From: Butyrivibrio sp. MC2021
GTDB lineage: Bacteria; Bacillota; Clostridia; Lachnospirales; Lachnospiraceae
DNA length: 64,000 bases
Assembly (NCBI RefSeq): GCF_000621605.1
Contig: NZ_JHXX01000001.1
Coordinates: forward strand, 868,001 to 932,000
Direction: 5' to 3'
Under the pieces are notes generated by a model. It did no database searches and was not told where the DNA came from. It was given only the letters and a program-made list of their open reading frames with translations. Numbering within the stretch: the first letter of the stretch is position 1; each line of letters begins with the position of its first letter. This document shows positions 54,706-62,490 of this stretch, one piece after another. The position numbers and the translations under genes are program-made.

Positions 54706-56342
54706 TTATAGAGCTCGTCAAACTGTCTCTGAAGCTCAGCAGTAACATCATTGATACCTGCCTTCTCAAGAGCTGCCTGATACTCAGCAACGATATCCTC
54801 AGCTGTGCCCTGGAACTTACCGAAAGCGATCTGCTTCATGTAGGTTGTGTGGATATCATTGATGTTATCAATCTTGGACTGAATGTCATCTACATTGGGA
54901 ACAAACTGTCCGTAAGGATAATCGATCTTGATTGCGTCATACTCTTTGTAAAGCTTCTCAATAGCATCCCAGTTCATTGTAGCATCCTTGATCTCAAGGT
55001 CATCATTACGTCCCCACCAGTAGTTAACGGAAATGCCGTCTGTTGCTGCATTATAGCCATCGGGAGTCTTTCTCATGCCGTCTGCTGTAATCTCATAGGA
55101 CTTGCCCTCAACACCATAGTTGAACAGCTTGTAGCAATCAGGATCATTTCTGATAAGGTCATAGACCATAAGTGCTCTCTCAGGATTCTTGGAAGCAGCT
55201 GAAACAGCCATAGCACCGTGAGTAATGGAAAGAGCTACAAGGTTGCCTGTCTCCTCACCGAAGTAGAAGAAGCCTGTCTCTGCGTTAGGATCGTCATAGA
55301 TAGTATAACCATCCTTGTGTGAGCAAAGGTCTGTCCAGGTCTGGGTGTGATGCTGCTCTGCTGCAACACGACCGATCTTGAAGTCCTCTCTGTTATCAGA
55401 GGTTGTATTATTGAGCACGTCGGTCTTCCAAACGCCGATCTCATCCCATTCTTTCATGGTCTTGGCAAATTCTACGAGAGAATCTGTATCTGTTATGTAA
55501 GGTGAATATACGGTGTAAAGGTCGTCCTTGGTGCCGCCCCACATAGCGCCTGAATTGATACCGTCGATGGAAACATAGTTGGAATGGGATGTGATCCATC
55601 CTCCAACCATTGTTGCATACTGTGTTCCGTCTGAATCCCATGGAATAACATCGGGATATGTCTCTTTTACATATCTGAAGTAGGTTGTAAGGTCTTCCCA
55701 ACTTCTAACACCGTTAGCAAGTCCGGCTTCCTTTGCCCAGTCAAGACGATATGCAAAGCCGTGGTTGGTCCACTGTGCATAATTATCTTCAGGCATCAGA
55801 TAAATGTTTCCGTTGTATTTGCAAAGATCCCAGTGCTCAGGTGATACGCTCTCCCAGGTCTTAGGAGCGTAGGTCTTAAGCATATCCTCTGAAAGCTCAA
55901 GGAAAGCGCCGTTCTTGGCATTAGGCCAGGCATCCAGCCAGTCTGAAGCTGTACCAACAAGGTCTACTGTTCCGTCCATACGAGCCAGTGTCAGGTTGTA
56001 ATTGGAAAGATAATCTGTCCAGTCGATATAGTAAACCTCAAGCTCAGCGTTAACCTTTTCGGTAAGGATCTCATTGAGCTGTCTGAGCATCTCATCTGTC
56101 TGGTTTCCTTCAGGAGCTCCACCTGTTGTCATGTAAGTAATAACTACATGCTCGGATGTGTCAATGGCAGGAGCCGCATCTGATCCTGCGTCTGATGTTG
56201 TTGTATTGGATGTTGTAGTCTCGGTCTTGGGAGCTGCATCGTTGCTTGCGGGTGCTCCTGCATCATTGCCTGATGAGCCACATGCTGCAATACCCATTAC
56301 CATGCTGGCACTAAGTAATGTTGCTAATAACTTTTTCTTCAT
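54702..56342 (-). CDS. extracellular solute-binding lipoprotein of the LacI-ABC locus
   Basis: 546 residues from MKKKLLATLL (AAAGGAGG site upstream); the longer frame to 56429 lacks an SD. Lipobox with Cys near 21 (GIAACGSS), then a Ser/Thr/Asp-rich linker. The mature lobe pair resembles LplA-type binding proteins that deliver oligosaccharides to ABC permeases. It follows the LplC-type permease gene. The sugar is unknown; the GH35 neighbour suggests a galactoside. Confidence 0.92.
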   Translation of the reverse strand: MKKKLLATLLSASMVMGIAACGSSGNDAGAPASNDAAPKTETTTSNTTTSDAGSDAAPAIDTSEHVVITYMTTGGAPEGNQTDEMLRQLNEILTEKVNAELEVYYIDWTDYLSNYNLTLARMDGTVDLVGTASDWLDAWPNAKNGAFLELSEDMLKTYAPKTWESVSPEHWDLCKYNGNIYLMPEDNYAQWTNHGFAYRLDWAKEAGLANGVRSWEDLTTYFRYVKETYPDVIPWDSDGTQYATMVGGWITSHSNYVSIDGINSGAMWGGTKDDLYTVYSPYITDTDSLVEFAKTMKEWDEIGVWKTDVLNNTTSDNREDFKIGRVAAEQHHTQTWTDLCSHKDGYTIYDDPNAETGFFYFGEETGNLVALSITHGAMAVSAASKNPERALMVYDLIRNDPDCYKLFNYGVEGKSYEITADGMRKTPDGYNAATDGISVNYWWGRNDDLEIKDATMNWDAIEKLYKEYDAIKIDYPYGQFVPNVDDIQSKIDNINDIHTTYMKQIAFGKFQGTAEDIVAEYQAALEKAGINDVTAELQRQFDELYK

Positions 56343-56357
56343 TTGAATCCTCCTTTT

Positions 56358-56389
56358 ATAAAAAAAATATGTGAACCTCGCCATGAGGT
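56358..56389 (-). terminator. weak hairpin between permease and solute-binding genes
   Basis: ACCTCGCCATGAGGT (56375-56389) pairs as ACCTC/GAGGT with a 5-base loop, then a T run on the minus strand. It shares its ACCTCGC core with the 3'-end repeats at 54.7 and 61.2 kb. It may reduce or tune readthrough. Confidence 0.5.
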
Positions 56390-56412
56390 CGCAACCAATT
56401 TTGTACCGGGCG

Positions 56413-57336
56413 TCATCCCTTAACTGCACCTACTGTAATACCGCCGATGAAGTATTTCTGAACGAAGGGATACAGGAAAACGATCGGTCCTGTAGCCATA
56501 ACCGCTGTTGCCATCTTAAGGGACTCTGTGGGCACATCTGTAAGTGTGATGTACTGTCCTGCGATGGAATTCTTAAGGGCAAGGGTCTCATTTACTACCT
56601 TGTAGAGCTGGAACTGCAGGGGCTTGACCGCCACTCTTGAGCTGAGGAACAGAGATGACTGATACCACTCATTCCAATATCCCAGAGCCAGGAAAAGTCC
56701 GATTGTAGCCAGAGCCGGCTTCAGCATAGGAAGAATAAGTCTTGTAAAGATGACCATGTCTCCGGCACCGTCGATCTTGCCCGATTCAGTAATCTCATGA
56801 GGTATGGCTTTTACGAAGTTCTTCATAAGGATGATGAGCCATGGCGACATAAGAAGCGGGAAAAATACTGCCAGGTAGCTGTCGTTTAATTTGTAGGTCT
56901 GTGTCATCAGAAGGTAGTATGGAGCAAGTCCTGCTGAAAACAGTGATGTAAAGTAAATATAAAAGGAAATCACATTTCTTAAAGGAAAATCCTTTCTCTG
57001 AAGTGCATATCCTGTCATTGCTATGATGAGAAGTCCCACCGCCGTACCGCACAGGGTAAGGGTTATTGTAAGACCGTAGGATCTCCATATAGTTCCTCCC
57101 CTCATTACCATCTCATAGGCCTTGGTGGTAAATTCCTTGGGAACGAGCTGAACTCCCTCTGCCCTTATCACGGACTCATTGGTAAAGGATGTACCAATGA
57201 TGATAAGGAATGGAAATATACAAGCCAATGCATAAAAGGTGATCAGTATATATCCAAAGGTCCTGATGATGATGTCGGAAGCTCCCAGCTTGACCTTGAC
57301 GCCTGTCATTTCAGGCTGCTTAGTATTATTAGACAT
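56413..57336 (-). CDS. carbohydrate ABC permease, LplC type
   Basis: 307 residues with six membrane helices. The EAA loop (PHEITESGKIDGAGDMVIFTRLILP) contacts the ATPase. It closes the second half of the transmembrane channel. It starts 17 bases after its partner permease. No ATPase is in the locus; a shared MsmX-like ATPase is usual in this family. Confidence 0.94.
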   Translation of the reverse strand: MSNNTKQPEMTGVKVKLGASDIIIRTFGYILITFYALACIFPFLIIIGTSFTNESVIRAEGVQLVPKEFTTKAYEMVMRGGTIWRSYGLTITLTLCGTAVGLLIIAMTGYALQRKDFPLRNVISFYIYFTSLFSAGLAPYYLLMTQTYKLNDSYLAVFFPLLMSPWLIILMKNFVKAIPHEITESGKIDGAGDMVIFTRLILPMLKPALATIGLFLALGYWNEWYQSSLFLSSRVAVKPLQFQLYKVVNETLALKNSIAGQYITLTDVPTESLKMATAVMATGPIVFLYPFVQKYFIGGITVGAVKG

Positions 57337-57353
57337 TTTCTGACCTCCTTTCC

Positions 57354-58310
57354 TTAGAATAATGAATAATCGGGATCGATCTTCTTAACTATGAAGTTGA
57401 CTCCCATAACCATCACAAATCCGATTATTGACTGATAAAGGCCAACCGCAGAAGCAGTTGAGAAATTAAAGTCATTGATGGTTGAACGATATACGAAGGT
57501 CTCAATAATATCAGTGGTAGGATAAAGAAGTGAATTGGTACCAATGATGTTATAGAAAAGACCGAAGTTTCCTTTTACAATTCCTCCAAGAGCAAACAGA
57601 AGAAGGATGACTATTGTGGGCTTAAGTCCCGGAAGAATGATGTATCTGATCTTTTGGAAAGCATTGGCTCCGTCAACCTTGGCCGCCTCGATTATCTCCG
57701 CATCTATTCCGCAGATGGCTGCGAAGTAAACAACTGAGTTGTAACCTGTCTGCTGCCAGAGATGTACGATGACCAGAATCACCGGCCAGACCGAAGGATC
57801 CGAATAGGGTCCCCACTTCTCTCTTCCCAGGGCTGTAAGGATCTCATTTACAAAGCCGTAGTCATAATTTAAAAGGTTGTAGACAAGGATTCCAACCAGA
57901 ACCTGTGAAATGAAATAAGGAAGAAACATCATGGTCTGTGAAACCTTCTTAAAGATCTTGCTCTGCATCTCATTTAAGAGAATAGCCACCAGTATAGCCA
58001 GCAGATTACCCAGAATGATAAATGCTATGTTGTATAAAATGGTGTTTTTGGTAAGTTCGAAAAGCTTACCGGATTCAGCCAAAAACTCAAAGTTCTTAAG
58101 TCCTACGAACTTACTTCCGAAGATTCCGTCTCTGTAGTTGTATTTAACAAAAGCAACCCAGATACCCGGCATAGGCATGTAGCTGAACATAAAGAAAAAG
58201 ACAACTGCAGGAAGACACATAAGCTCCAGGACCCTGTATCTCCACAAAGTCTCGAAAACTCCACGTTTCTTAACGCCTGCAGTAGAAGATGACTTACCGT
58301 TTTTACTCAT
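57354..58310 (-). CDS. carbohydrate ABC permease, LplB type
   Basis: 318 residues from the ATG with GGGAGG four bases upstream (the GTG at 58322 overlaps that site). Six membrane helices, with the EAA loop AEIIEAAKVDGANAFQKIRYI. First gene of the oligosaccharide import operon. Two operators flank its promoter. Confidence 0.94.
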   Translation of the reverse strand: MSKNGKSSSTAGVKKRGVFETLWRYRVLELMCLPAVVFFFMFSYMPMPGIWVAFVKYNYRDGIFGSKFVGLKNFEFLAESGKLFELTKNTILYNIAFIILGNLLAILVAILLNEMQSKIFKKVSQTMMFLPYFISQVLVGILVYNLLNYDYGFVNEILTALGREKWGPYSDPSVWPVILVIVHLWQQTGYNSVVYFAAICGIDAEIIEAAKVDGANAFQKIRYIILPGLKPTIVILLLFALGGIVKGNFGLFYNIIGTNSLLYPTTDIIETFVYRSTINDFNFSTASAVGLYQSIIGFVMVMGVNFIVKKIDPDYSLF

Positions 58311-58377
58311 AAAACCTCCCACTTACTCACGATTGATAGAAATCTACACAGTCCCCATATTGTGCAAAATTACTACT

Positions 58378-58391
58378 TGCAACCGATTTCA
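58378..58391. promoter_or_regulatory. LacI operator, downstream copy, ABC operon
   Basis: TGCAACCGATTTCA, at the predicted transcription start of the permease operon. It matches the operators at 58438 and 59664. Confidence 0.75.
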
Positions 58392-58398
58392 TATCTTA

Positions 58399-58428
58399 AT
58401 TTAATCATTAATCACTAGTTTGCGTCAA
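58399..58428 (-). promoter_or_regulatory. promoter of the ABC operon
   Basis: TTGACG (58423-58428), an 18-base spacer and TTAAAT (58399-58404). It lies exactly between the two operators, so repressor would cover it. Confidence 0.5.
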
Positions 58429-58437
58429 CTCATTTTT

Positions 58438-58451
58438 TGAAACCGATTGCA
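58438..58451. promoter_or_regulatory. LacI operator, upstream copy, ABC operon
   Basis: TGAAACCGATTGCA, starting exactly 60 bases from the downstream copy. Two sites with a promoter in between suggest looping by a dimer or tetramer of repressor. Confidence 0.75.
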
Positions 58452-58465
58452 ATTTTGTGCAAATG

Positions 58466-58501
58466 AAACAAAAAAGAGGAAACAAATCCCTTTGTTTCCT
58501 C
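58466..58501 (-). terminator. terminator of the lacI-type gene
   Basis: Perfect 11-base arms GAGGAAACAAA (58476-58486) and TTTGTTTCCTC (58491-58501), followed on the minus strand by six T. It separates the repressor gene transcript from the ABC operon. Confidence 0.85.
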
Positions 58502-58589
58502 ACATTTTTGTATACATCGCCATGTGTTGTATACAATTATACGCTATACAGTTTGAAAGCTGTTTCAGAAAACTATATTTTCGTAAAAC

Positions 58590-59639
58590 TTATTTCTTAC
58601 AGGGGCCTGTGCTCTCCCTTAGAACCAGGTTGGGAGTAACCATCTGAACATCCTCTACCCTCTCCCCTTTAGAAGCCGCAATCGCAGTGTCTATCAGCCT
58701 TTTGCCGTAATCATCATAATTGTAGTCGATGCTGGTAAGTTTAGGCACTGTAAGATCAGTGATATAGGTATTATCAAAGCTTATAACAGAAATGTCCTCA
58801 GGCACATGAAGATGATGCTCTCTTATGCTCCTCAAGGCGCCGCTGGCCGCAAAGTCATTGATGGCTATGATAGCTGTGGGTCTGTCAGACATATCCAGTA
58901 TCCTGTTGGTTGCCACATACCCAGATTCAGGGTCATAACCGCCGTTGACAACATATTCCCCCTGTACTGTAATGCCATATTTCTTGAGATTCTCCTGATA
59001 GCGCAGATACTTATAGTAGGTTGAAGCTACCTTCATCTCGCCTCCAACCAGGGCAATCTTCTCATGTCCAAGGTCTATAAGATGCTGCATAACAAGATTC
59101 ATGCCCTCCGCCTCGTCAATGGTGACGCAGTGTACAGGGGCTTTATCCAGCTTGCCCGTAACTATGACGGGAGTTGTCCTGCAGACGTTTCTTACTTTCT
59201 CGGAATAGGCATCATCAGTAATAAGGTCGTCAACTCTTCCGCCCATCAGAATAATGGCATCCATCCTCTGCTGAAGATAGATATCAAGCATCTTGATCTC
59301 TTTGTCCTTTTCATTAAGGGAATTAGCCAGAGCCACATTGTAACCTGCCTTCTCGGCGGCCAGCTCACAGGCCACGAAAAGCGCCGAATAATAAGGGTTC
59401 CTGACATCAGCCACTATGAAACCAATGGTATTGGTGGCAGTATCAGAAAGTCCCTTGGCAAGCGCATTGGGCTTGAAATTATACTTATCGATTATTTCCT
59501 GTATCCTCTGTTTTTTCTCCTGGCGCACCGAAGCGCTTCCGGTAAGAACACGGGAAACAGTAGAAGCCGATACTCCGGCCTCCTTGGCTATATCATAGAT
59601 AGTAATTGTCTTACCGGTATTCAGTCTTACTTTTTCCAT
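58590..59639 (-). CDS. LacI-family repressor of the galactoside ABC locus
   Basis: 349 residues from MEKVRLNTGK (GAGG site six bases upstream); an upstream frame of 13 codons lacks an SD and precedes the usual N-terminus. Helix-turn-helix at about 10-30 (TIYDIAKEAGVSASTVSRVLTG), then a periplasmic-binding-protein-like effector domain. Sites of type TGAAACCGATTTCA occur in its own promoter and twice before the ABC operon. The sugar effector is unknown. Confidence 0.95.
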   Translation of the reverse strand: MEKVRLNTGKTITIYDIAKEAGVSASTVSRVLTGSASVRQEKKQRIQEIIDKYNFKPNALAKGLSDTATNTIGFIVADVRNPYYSALFVACELAAEKAGYNVALANSLNEKDKEIKMLDIYLQQRMDAIILMGGRVDDLITDDAYSEKVRNVCRTTPVIVTGKLDKAPVHCVTIDEAEGMNLVMQHLIDLGHEKIALVGGEMKVASTYYKYLRYQENLKKYGITVQGEYVVNGGYDPESGYVATNRILDMSDRPTAIIAINDFAASGALRSIREHHLHVPEDISVISFDNTYITDLTVPKLTSIDYNYDDYGKRLIDTAIAASKGERVEDVQMVTPNLVLRESTGPCKK

Positions 59640-59663
59640 ATAAACCTCATTGGGGGGACTGTC

Positions 59664-59677
59664 TGAAACCGATTTCA
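59664..59677. promoter_or_regulatory. LacI operator in the repressor's own promoter
   Basis: TGAAACCGATTTCA, an inverted repeat with arms TGAAA and TTTCA, just after the repressor's -10 box. It suggests autorepression. Confidence 0.75.
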
Positions 59678-59682
59678 ATTTT

Positions 59683-59712
59683 ATAATATGATATACCGCA
59701 AGGTTATGTCAA
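59683..59712 (-). promoter_or_regulatory. promoter of the LacI-family gene
   Basis: TTGACA (59707-59712), an 18-base spacer and TATTAT (59683-59688) on the minus strand, immediately upstream of the operator. Confidence 0.6.
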
Positions 59713-59734
59713 TATTTATTTGTAATCTCGTACC

Positions 59735-60994
59735 TTAGCTCAGGTAGAAGCCGGGAAGATCTTCCTCATGGATATGGATATCATTGGTTCCGTCCTCATT
59801 CTCGGCGGTTTCCATCTTAACAACGTTCACATATCCGTCGTTGATCATATCCACCATATACTTCAAAATGTCAGGATCGAACTGTGTCCCCGCTCCCTGC
59901 TGGATCTCTTCTATTATCTCATCCTTGTTCAGATGTCTTCTGTATACACGGTTACTGGACATGGCATCATAGGAATCCGCAACGCCTACAATACGTGCAT
60001 AAAGGGGGATGTTCTCTCCCTGAAGTCCCTCGGGATATCCGGTTCCGTCGTATCGTTCATGGTGATAAAGTGCAGTTTCTCGAATACCTTTTATGGAGGA
60101 AAGCTGCTTAAGCATCTTGCCTCCGGCCACAGTATGACTCTGAATGGTCTTTCTTTCCTCATCGGTAAGTTTTCCCGGCTTATTAAGAACCGCATCGGGA
60201 ACACTTATCTTCCCGGCATCATGCAAAAGACCGGCATAATATATGTTTTGCACCTCAGACTCCGGAAGTCCCATACGCTTTGCTATCTCAGCGGCGTACA
60301 TGGCAACTCTTCTGGAATGGCCTCTGGTGTAAGGATCCTTGGCATCAATGAAGCTGATGAAGGTGTTCATTGACTGAAGAATGATCCTTACGTCATTCTT
60401 CTGCCTTTCCTGATAGTTTTTCAGGTTAAACTTCGTAACAAGGTATCCTACAAAGACCACCAGCCATATGATCATCATAAAGATAATGGAATTTTTGATA
60501 AAAGAATTTCTGCTTAAGACCATATATCCTATGATATGAAGATTATTCGGGTCCAATTCTTTTTTAGAGTTGATAACCGCGCCAAACTCCATAGTATCCC
60601 CGGATTCAATAGTGGAATTGAATTGTCCCGGAGTAAACATAAGGTAATCTCCTAAACTTTCATTGGATACCTCCACATTCCACTGACTGTCCACAGTGGC
60701 ATCCTCAGGCACCTTCAAAAGCAGCTTCCAGTTTGTTATACCGCTCTTCCCAAGATTTTTAATAGTGAACTCAAGCTGATTGCTGGTGCCGCCGTTCTTT
60801 CTCCATTCGCCGGTTTTGCGCACACTTCCATAAAGCTCATCAGAAAGTCTGGCTCCCGTAAGGCTTATATCCGCCTCCACCAGGGAATCCACTCTGTTTT
60901 CTGAAGCTACTTTCTCAGCATAATATGCAGTTATAAGAATGATAAGAACCGAACAATACATAAAAAATGTATTGAGCAGTTTACTGATCCTCAT
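59735..60994 (-). CDS. HD-GYP phosphodiesterase with outer CBM2-like domain
   Basis: 419 residues. Membrane helix at about 8-26, outer domain about 55-155, second helix about 165-190, then the HD-GYP domain. LLHDAGK has the HD pair at 258-259 and HHERYDGTGYP is at 311-321, so it should hydrolyse c-di-GMP. The outer domain has the alternating pattern of family 2 cellulose-binding modules (LEFTIKNLGKSGITNWKLLL, WNVEVSN, GQFNSTIESGDTMEFG). This suggests sensing of a polysaccharide. GGCGG lies 8 bases before the ATG. A single-gene unit between the LacI and kdgK loci. Confidence 0.88.
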   Translation of the reverse strand: MRISKLLNTFFMYCSVLIILITAYYAEKVASENRVDSLVEADISLTGARLSDELYGSVRKTGEWRKNGGTSNQLEFTIKNLGKSGITNWKLLLKVPEDATVDSQWNVEVSNESLGDYLMFTPGQFNSTIESGDTMEFGAVINSKKELDPNNLHIIGYMVLSRNSFIKNSIIFMMIIWLVVFVGYLVTKFNLKNYQERQKNDVRIILQSMNTFISFIDAKDPYTRGHSRRVAMYAAEIAKRMGLPESEVQNIYYAGLLHDAGKISVPDAVLNKPGKLTDEERKTIQSHTVAGGKMLKQLSSIKGIRETALYHHERYDGTGYPEGLQGENIPLYARIVGVADSYDAMSSNRVYRRHLNKDEIIEEIQQGAGTQFDPDILKYMVDMINDGYVNVVKMETAENEDGTNDIHIHEEDLPGFYLS

Positions 60995-61112
60995 ACAAAC
61001 AAACCGCCTTTTGAATACAATTTCCGCATATTACTACAAATACATTATACTATTCCCCGGCGTCTATTATCATTATTACAATTATTATATTTTGCTAAAA
61101 CATCTATAACCA

Positions 61113-61150
61113 CAATAAAAAAGACCATACTCCATTAAGAAGTATGGTCT
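61113..61150 (-). terminator. intrinsic terminator downstream of kdgK
   Basis: Ten-base arms AGACCATACT (61122-61131) and AGTATGGTCT (61141-61150) with a 9-base loop, followed on the minus strand by six T. It lies 113 bases past the kdgK stop, after the repeat copies. Confidence 0.85.
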
Positions 61151-61157
61151 GTATTAA

Positions 61158-61185
61158 ACTCGAAAAGACCTCGCTAGGTGGTCAC
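61158..61185 (-). repeat. 3'-end repeat, copy A
   Basis: ACTCGAAAAGACCTCGCTAG then GTGGTCAC, a shorter relative of the copies at 61227-61266 and 54665-54705. It contains the small hairpin ACCTAGCGAGGT as read on the minus strand. Confidence 0.55.
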
Positions 61186-61191
61186 AAGGAA

Positions 61192-61223
61192 GTTCGGCTC
61201 TCGCAAAAAACGCTCGACCGAAC
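61192..61223 (-). repeat. inverted repeat between the two 3' repeats
   Basis: Arms GTTCGG (61192-61197) and CCGAAC (61218-61223) with a 20-base centre containing an A tract. It lies between the two repeat copies downstream of kdgK. Confidence 0.4.
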
Positions 61224-61226
61224 AAG

Positions 61227-61266
61227 GTAGTACACCAAGCTCGAAAATACCTCGCTAGGTGATTAC
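61227..61266 (-). repeat. 3'-end repeat, copy B, over the kdgK stop
   Basis: About 39 bases beginning TAGTACACCAAGCTCG and ending CTCGCTAGGTGATTAC. It overlaps the last bases of kdgK. Most positions match copy C at the other locus. Confidence 0.6.
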
Positions 61267-62288
61267 CTTTGGATTCTACCTGATCCGTCGCCACCGGCAA
61301 GCTTGTTAACCTCGTCAACAGTAACAAGGTTGAAGTCGCCCTCGATTGAGTGCTTAAGAGCTGATGCAGCTACTGCGAACTCGATTGTTGCCTGAGGATC
61401 GAATCCGTTTACGCAGCTGTAGATAAGTCCGCCGCCGAAGGAATCGCCGCCACCAACACGGTCAACGATGTGAAGTGCATACTTCTTTGAGAAGTAAGCC
61501 TGTCCGTCAGTGTAAAGCATAGCGCTCCAGTTATTGTCGTTAGCTGAAAGAGACTCGCGAAGTGTGATAGCAACCTTCTTGAAGCCGAATCTCTCTGTAA
61601 GCTTCTGAGCTACCTCGATGTAACCCTCTCTGTTAAGCTTACCTGTTGTAACATCTGTAGAAGAAGCTGCGATACCGAATACATCGTTAGCATCCTCCTC
61701 GTTAGCGATACATACATCAACATACTGGCAAAGCTCGCCCATAACCTTGCCTGCCTTCTCCTTGCTCCAGAGCTTACCTCTGTAGTTAAGGTCGCAGGAA
61801 ACTGTAAGGCCGTGCTCTTTAGCCTTCTTACAAGCCTCAAGAGTGATCGCTGCAAGAGAATCGCTTACAGCGGGAGTGATACCTGTGAAGTGGAACCACT
61901 CAGCACCCTGGAAGATCTCATCCCAATCGAAATCTGAAGGAACAGCCTCAGCGATAGCAGAATGTGCTCTGTCGTAGATGCACTTTGAACCTCTCTGTGA
62001 AGCACCCTTCTCGTTGTAGTAGATACCTACTCTGTCGCCACCTCTTGTGATCTTGGAAGTGTCAACGCCGTACTTTCTGAGTGAGTTAACAGCTGCCTGA
62101 CCGATCTCGTGCTTAGGAAGCTTTGTAACGTATACTGAATCAAGACCATAGTTTGCAAGAGAAACTGAAACGTTAGCCTCTCCGCCACCGAATGTAGCCT
62201 CAAGATGATCTACCTGAACGAATCTGAGGTAGTTATCGGGCTGAAGACGAAGCATGATCTCACCAAATGTAATAACTTTCTTTGACAT
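61263..62288 (-). CDS. kdgK: 2-keto-3-deoxygluconate kinase (PfkB family)
   Basis: 341 residues from MSKKVITFGEIM (GAGG 8 bases upstream). The PfkB signature VGGGDSFGGGLIYS has the catalytic Asp, and the N-terminal GEIMLRLQP motif is typical. It phosphorylates 2-keto-3-deoxygluconate to KDPG, the substrate of the aldolase encoded just upstream. Downstream of eda, so part of the same uronate operon. Two repeat copies follow its stop. Confidence 0.92.
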   Translation of the reverse strand: MSKKVITFGEIMLRLQPDNYLRFVQVDHLEATFGGGEANVSVSLANYGLDSVYVTKLPKHEIGQAAVNSLRKYGVDTSKITRGGDRVGIYYNEKGASQRGSKCIYDRAHSAIAEAVPSDFDWDEIFQGAEWFHFTGITPAVSDSLAAITLEACKKAKEHGLTVSCDLNYRGKLWSKEKAGKVMGELCQYVDVCIANEEDANDVFGIAASSTDVTTGKLNREGYIEVAQKLTERFGFKKVAITLRESLSANDNNWSAMLYTDGQAYFSKKYALHIVDRVGGGDSFGGGLIYSCVNGFDPQATIEFAVAASALKHSIEGDFNLVTVDEVNKLAGGDGSGRIQR

Positions 62289-62333
62289 ATCTATATCCTC
62301 TTTCTTTCTCAAATATATATTATCGTGATATAC

Positions 62334-62472
62334 GCATGTCTCCACTGCGTTCTCGACATGCTACATACATTCGGAAATCGATATACTCATTTCATTCGTA
62401 TATCTTTTTTCCTCATGTATGTTTGCATCCTGAGGTCATACAGTCATTTGTGCAAGCACAATCCTGTATGAC
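62334..62472 (-). other. hairpin-rich spacer between eda and kdgK
   Basis: Within the 202-base spacer: arms GTCATACAG/CTGTATGAC (62435-62443, 62464-62472) enclosing TTGTGC/GCACAA; ACATACAT/ATGTATGT (62363-62370, 62415-62422) enclosing GATATAC/GTATATC; and GCATGTC/GACATGC (62334-62340, 62355-62361). No T run follows the first one on the minus strand, so it is not a plain terminator. It could stabilise or process the mRNA. Confidence 0.6.
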
Positions 62473-62490
62473 TTCCGTCTGCTATATCAC

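Noticed and set aside
58527..58536. TTGTATACAA palindrome downstream of the LacI gene
   Set aside because: It is short, AT-rich and near no start; chance is likely.
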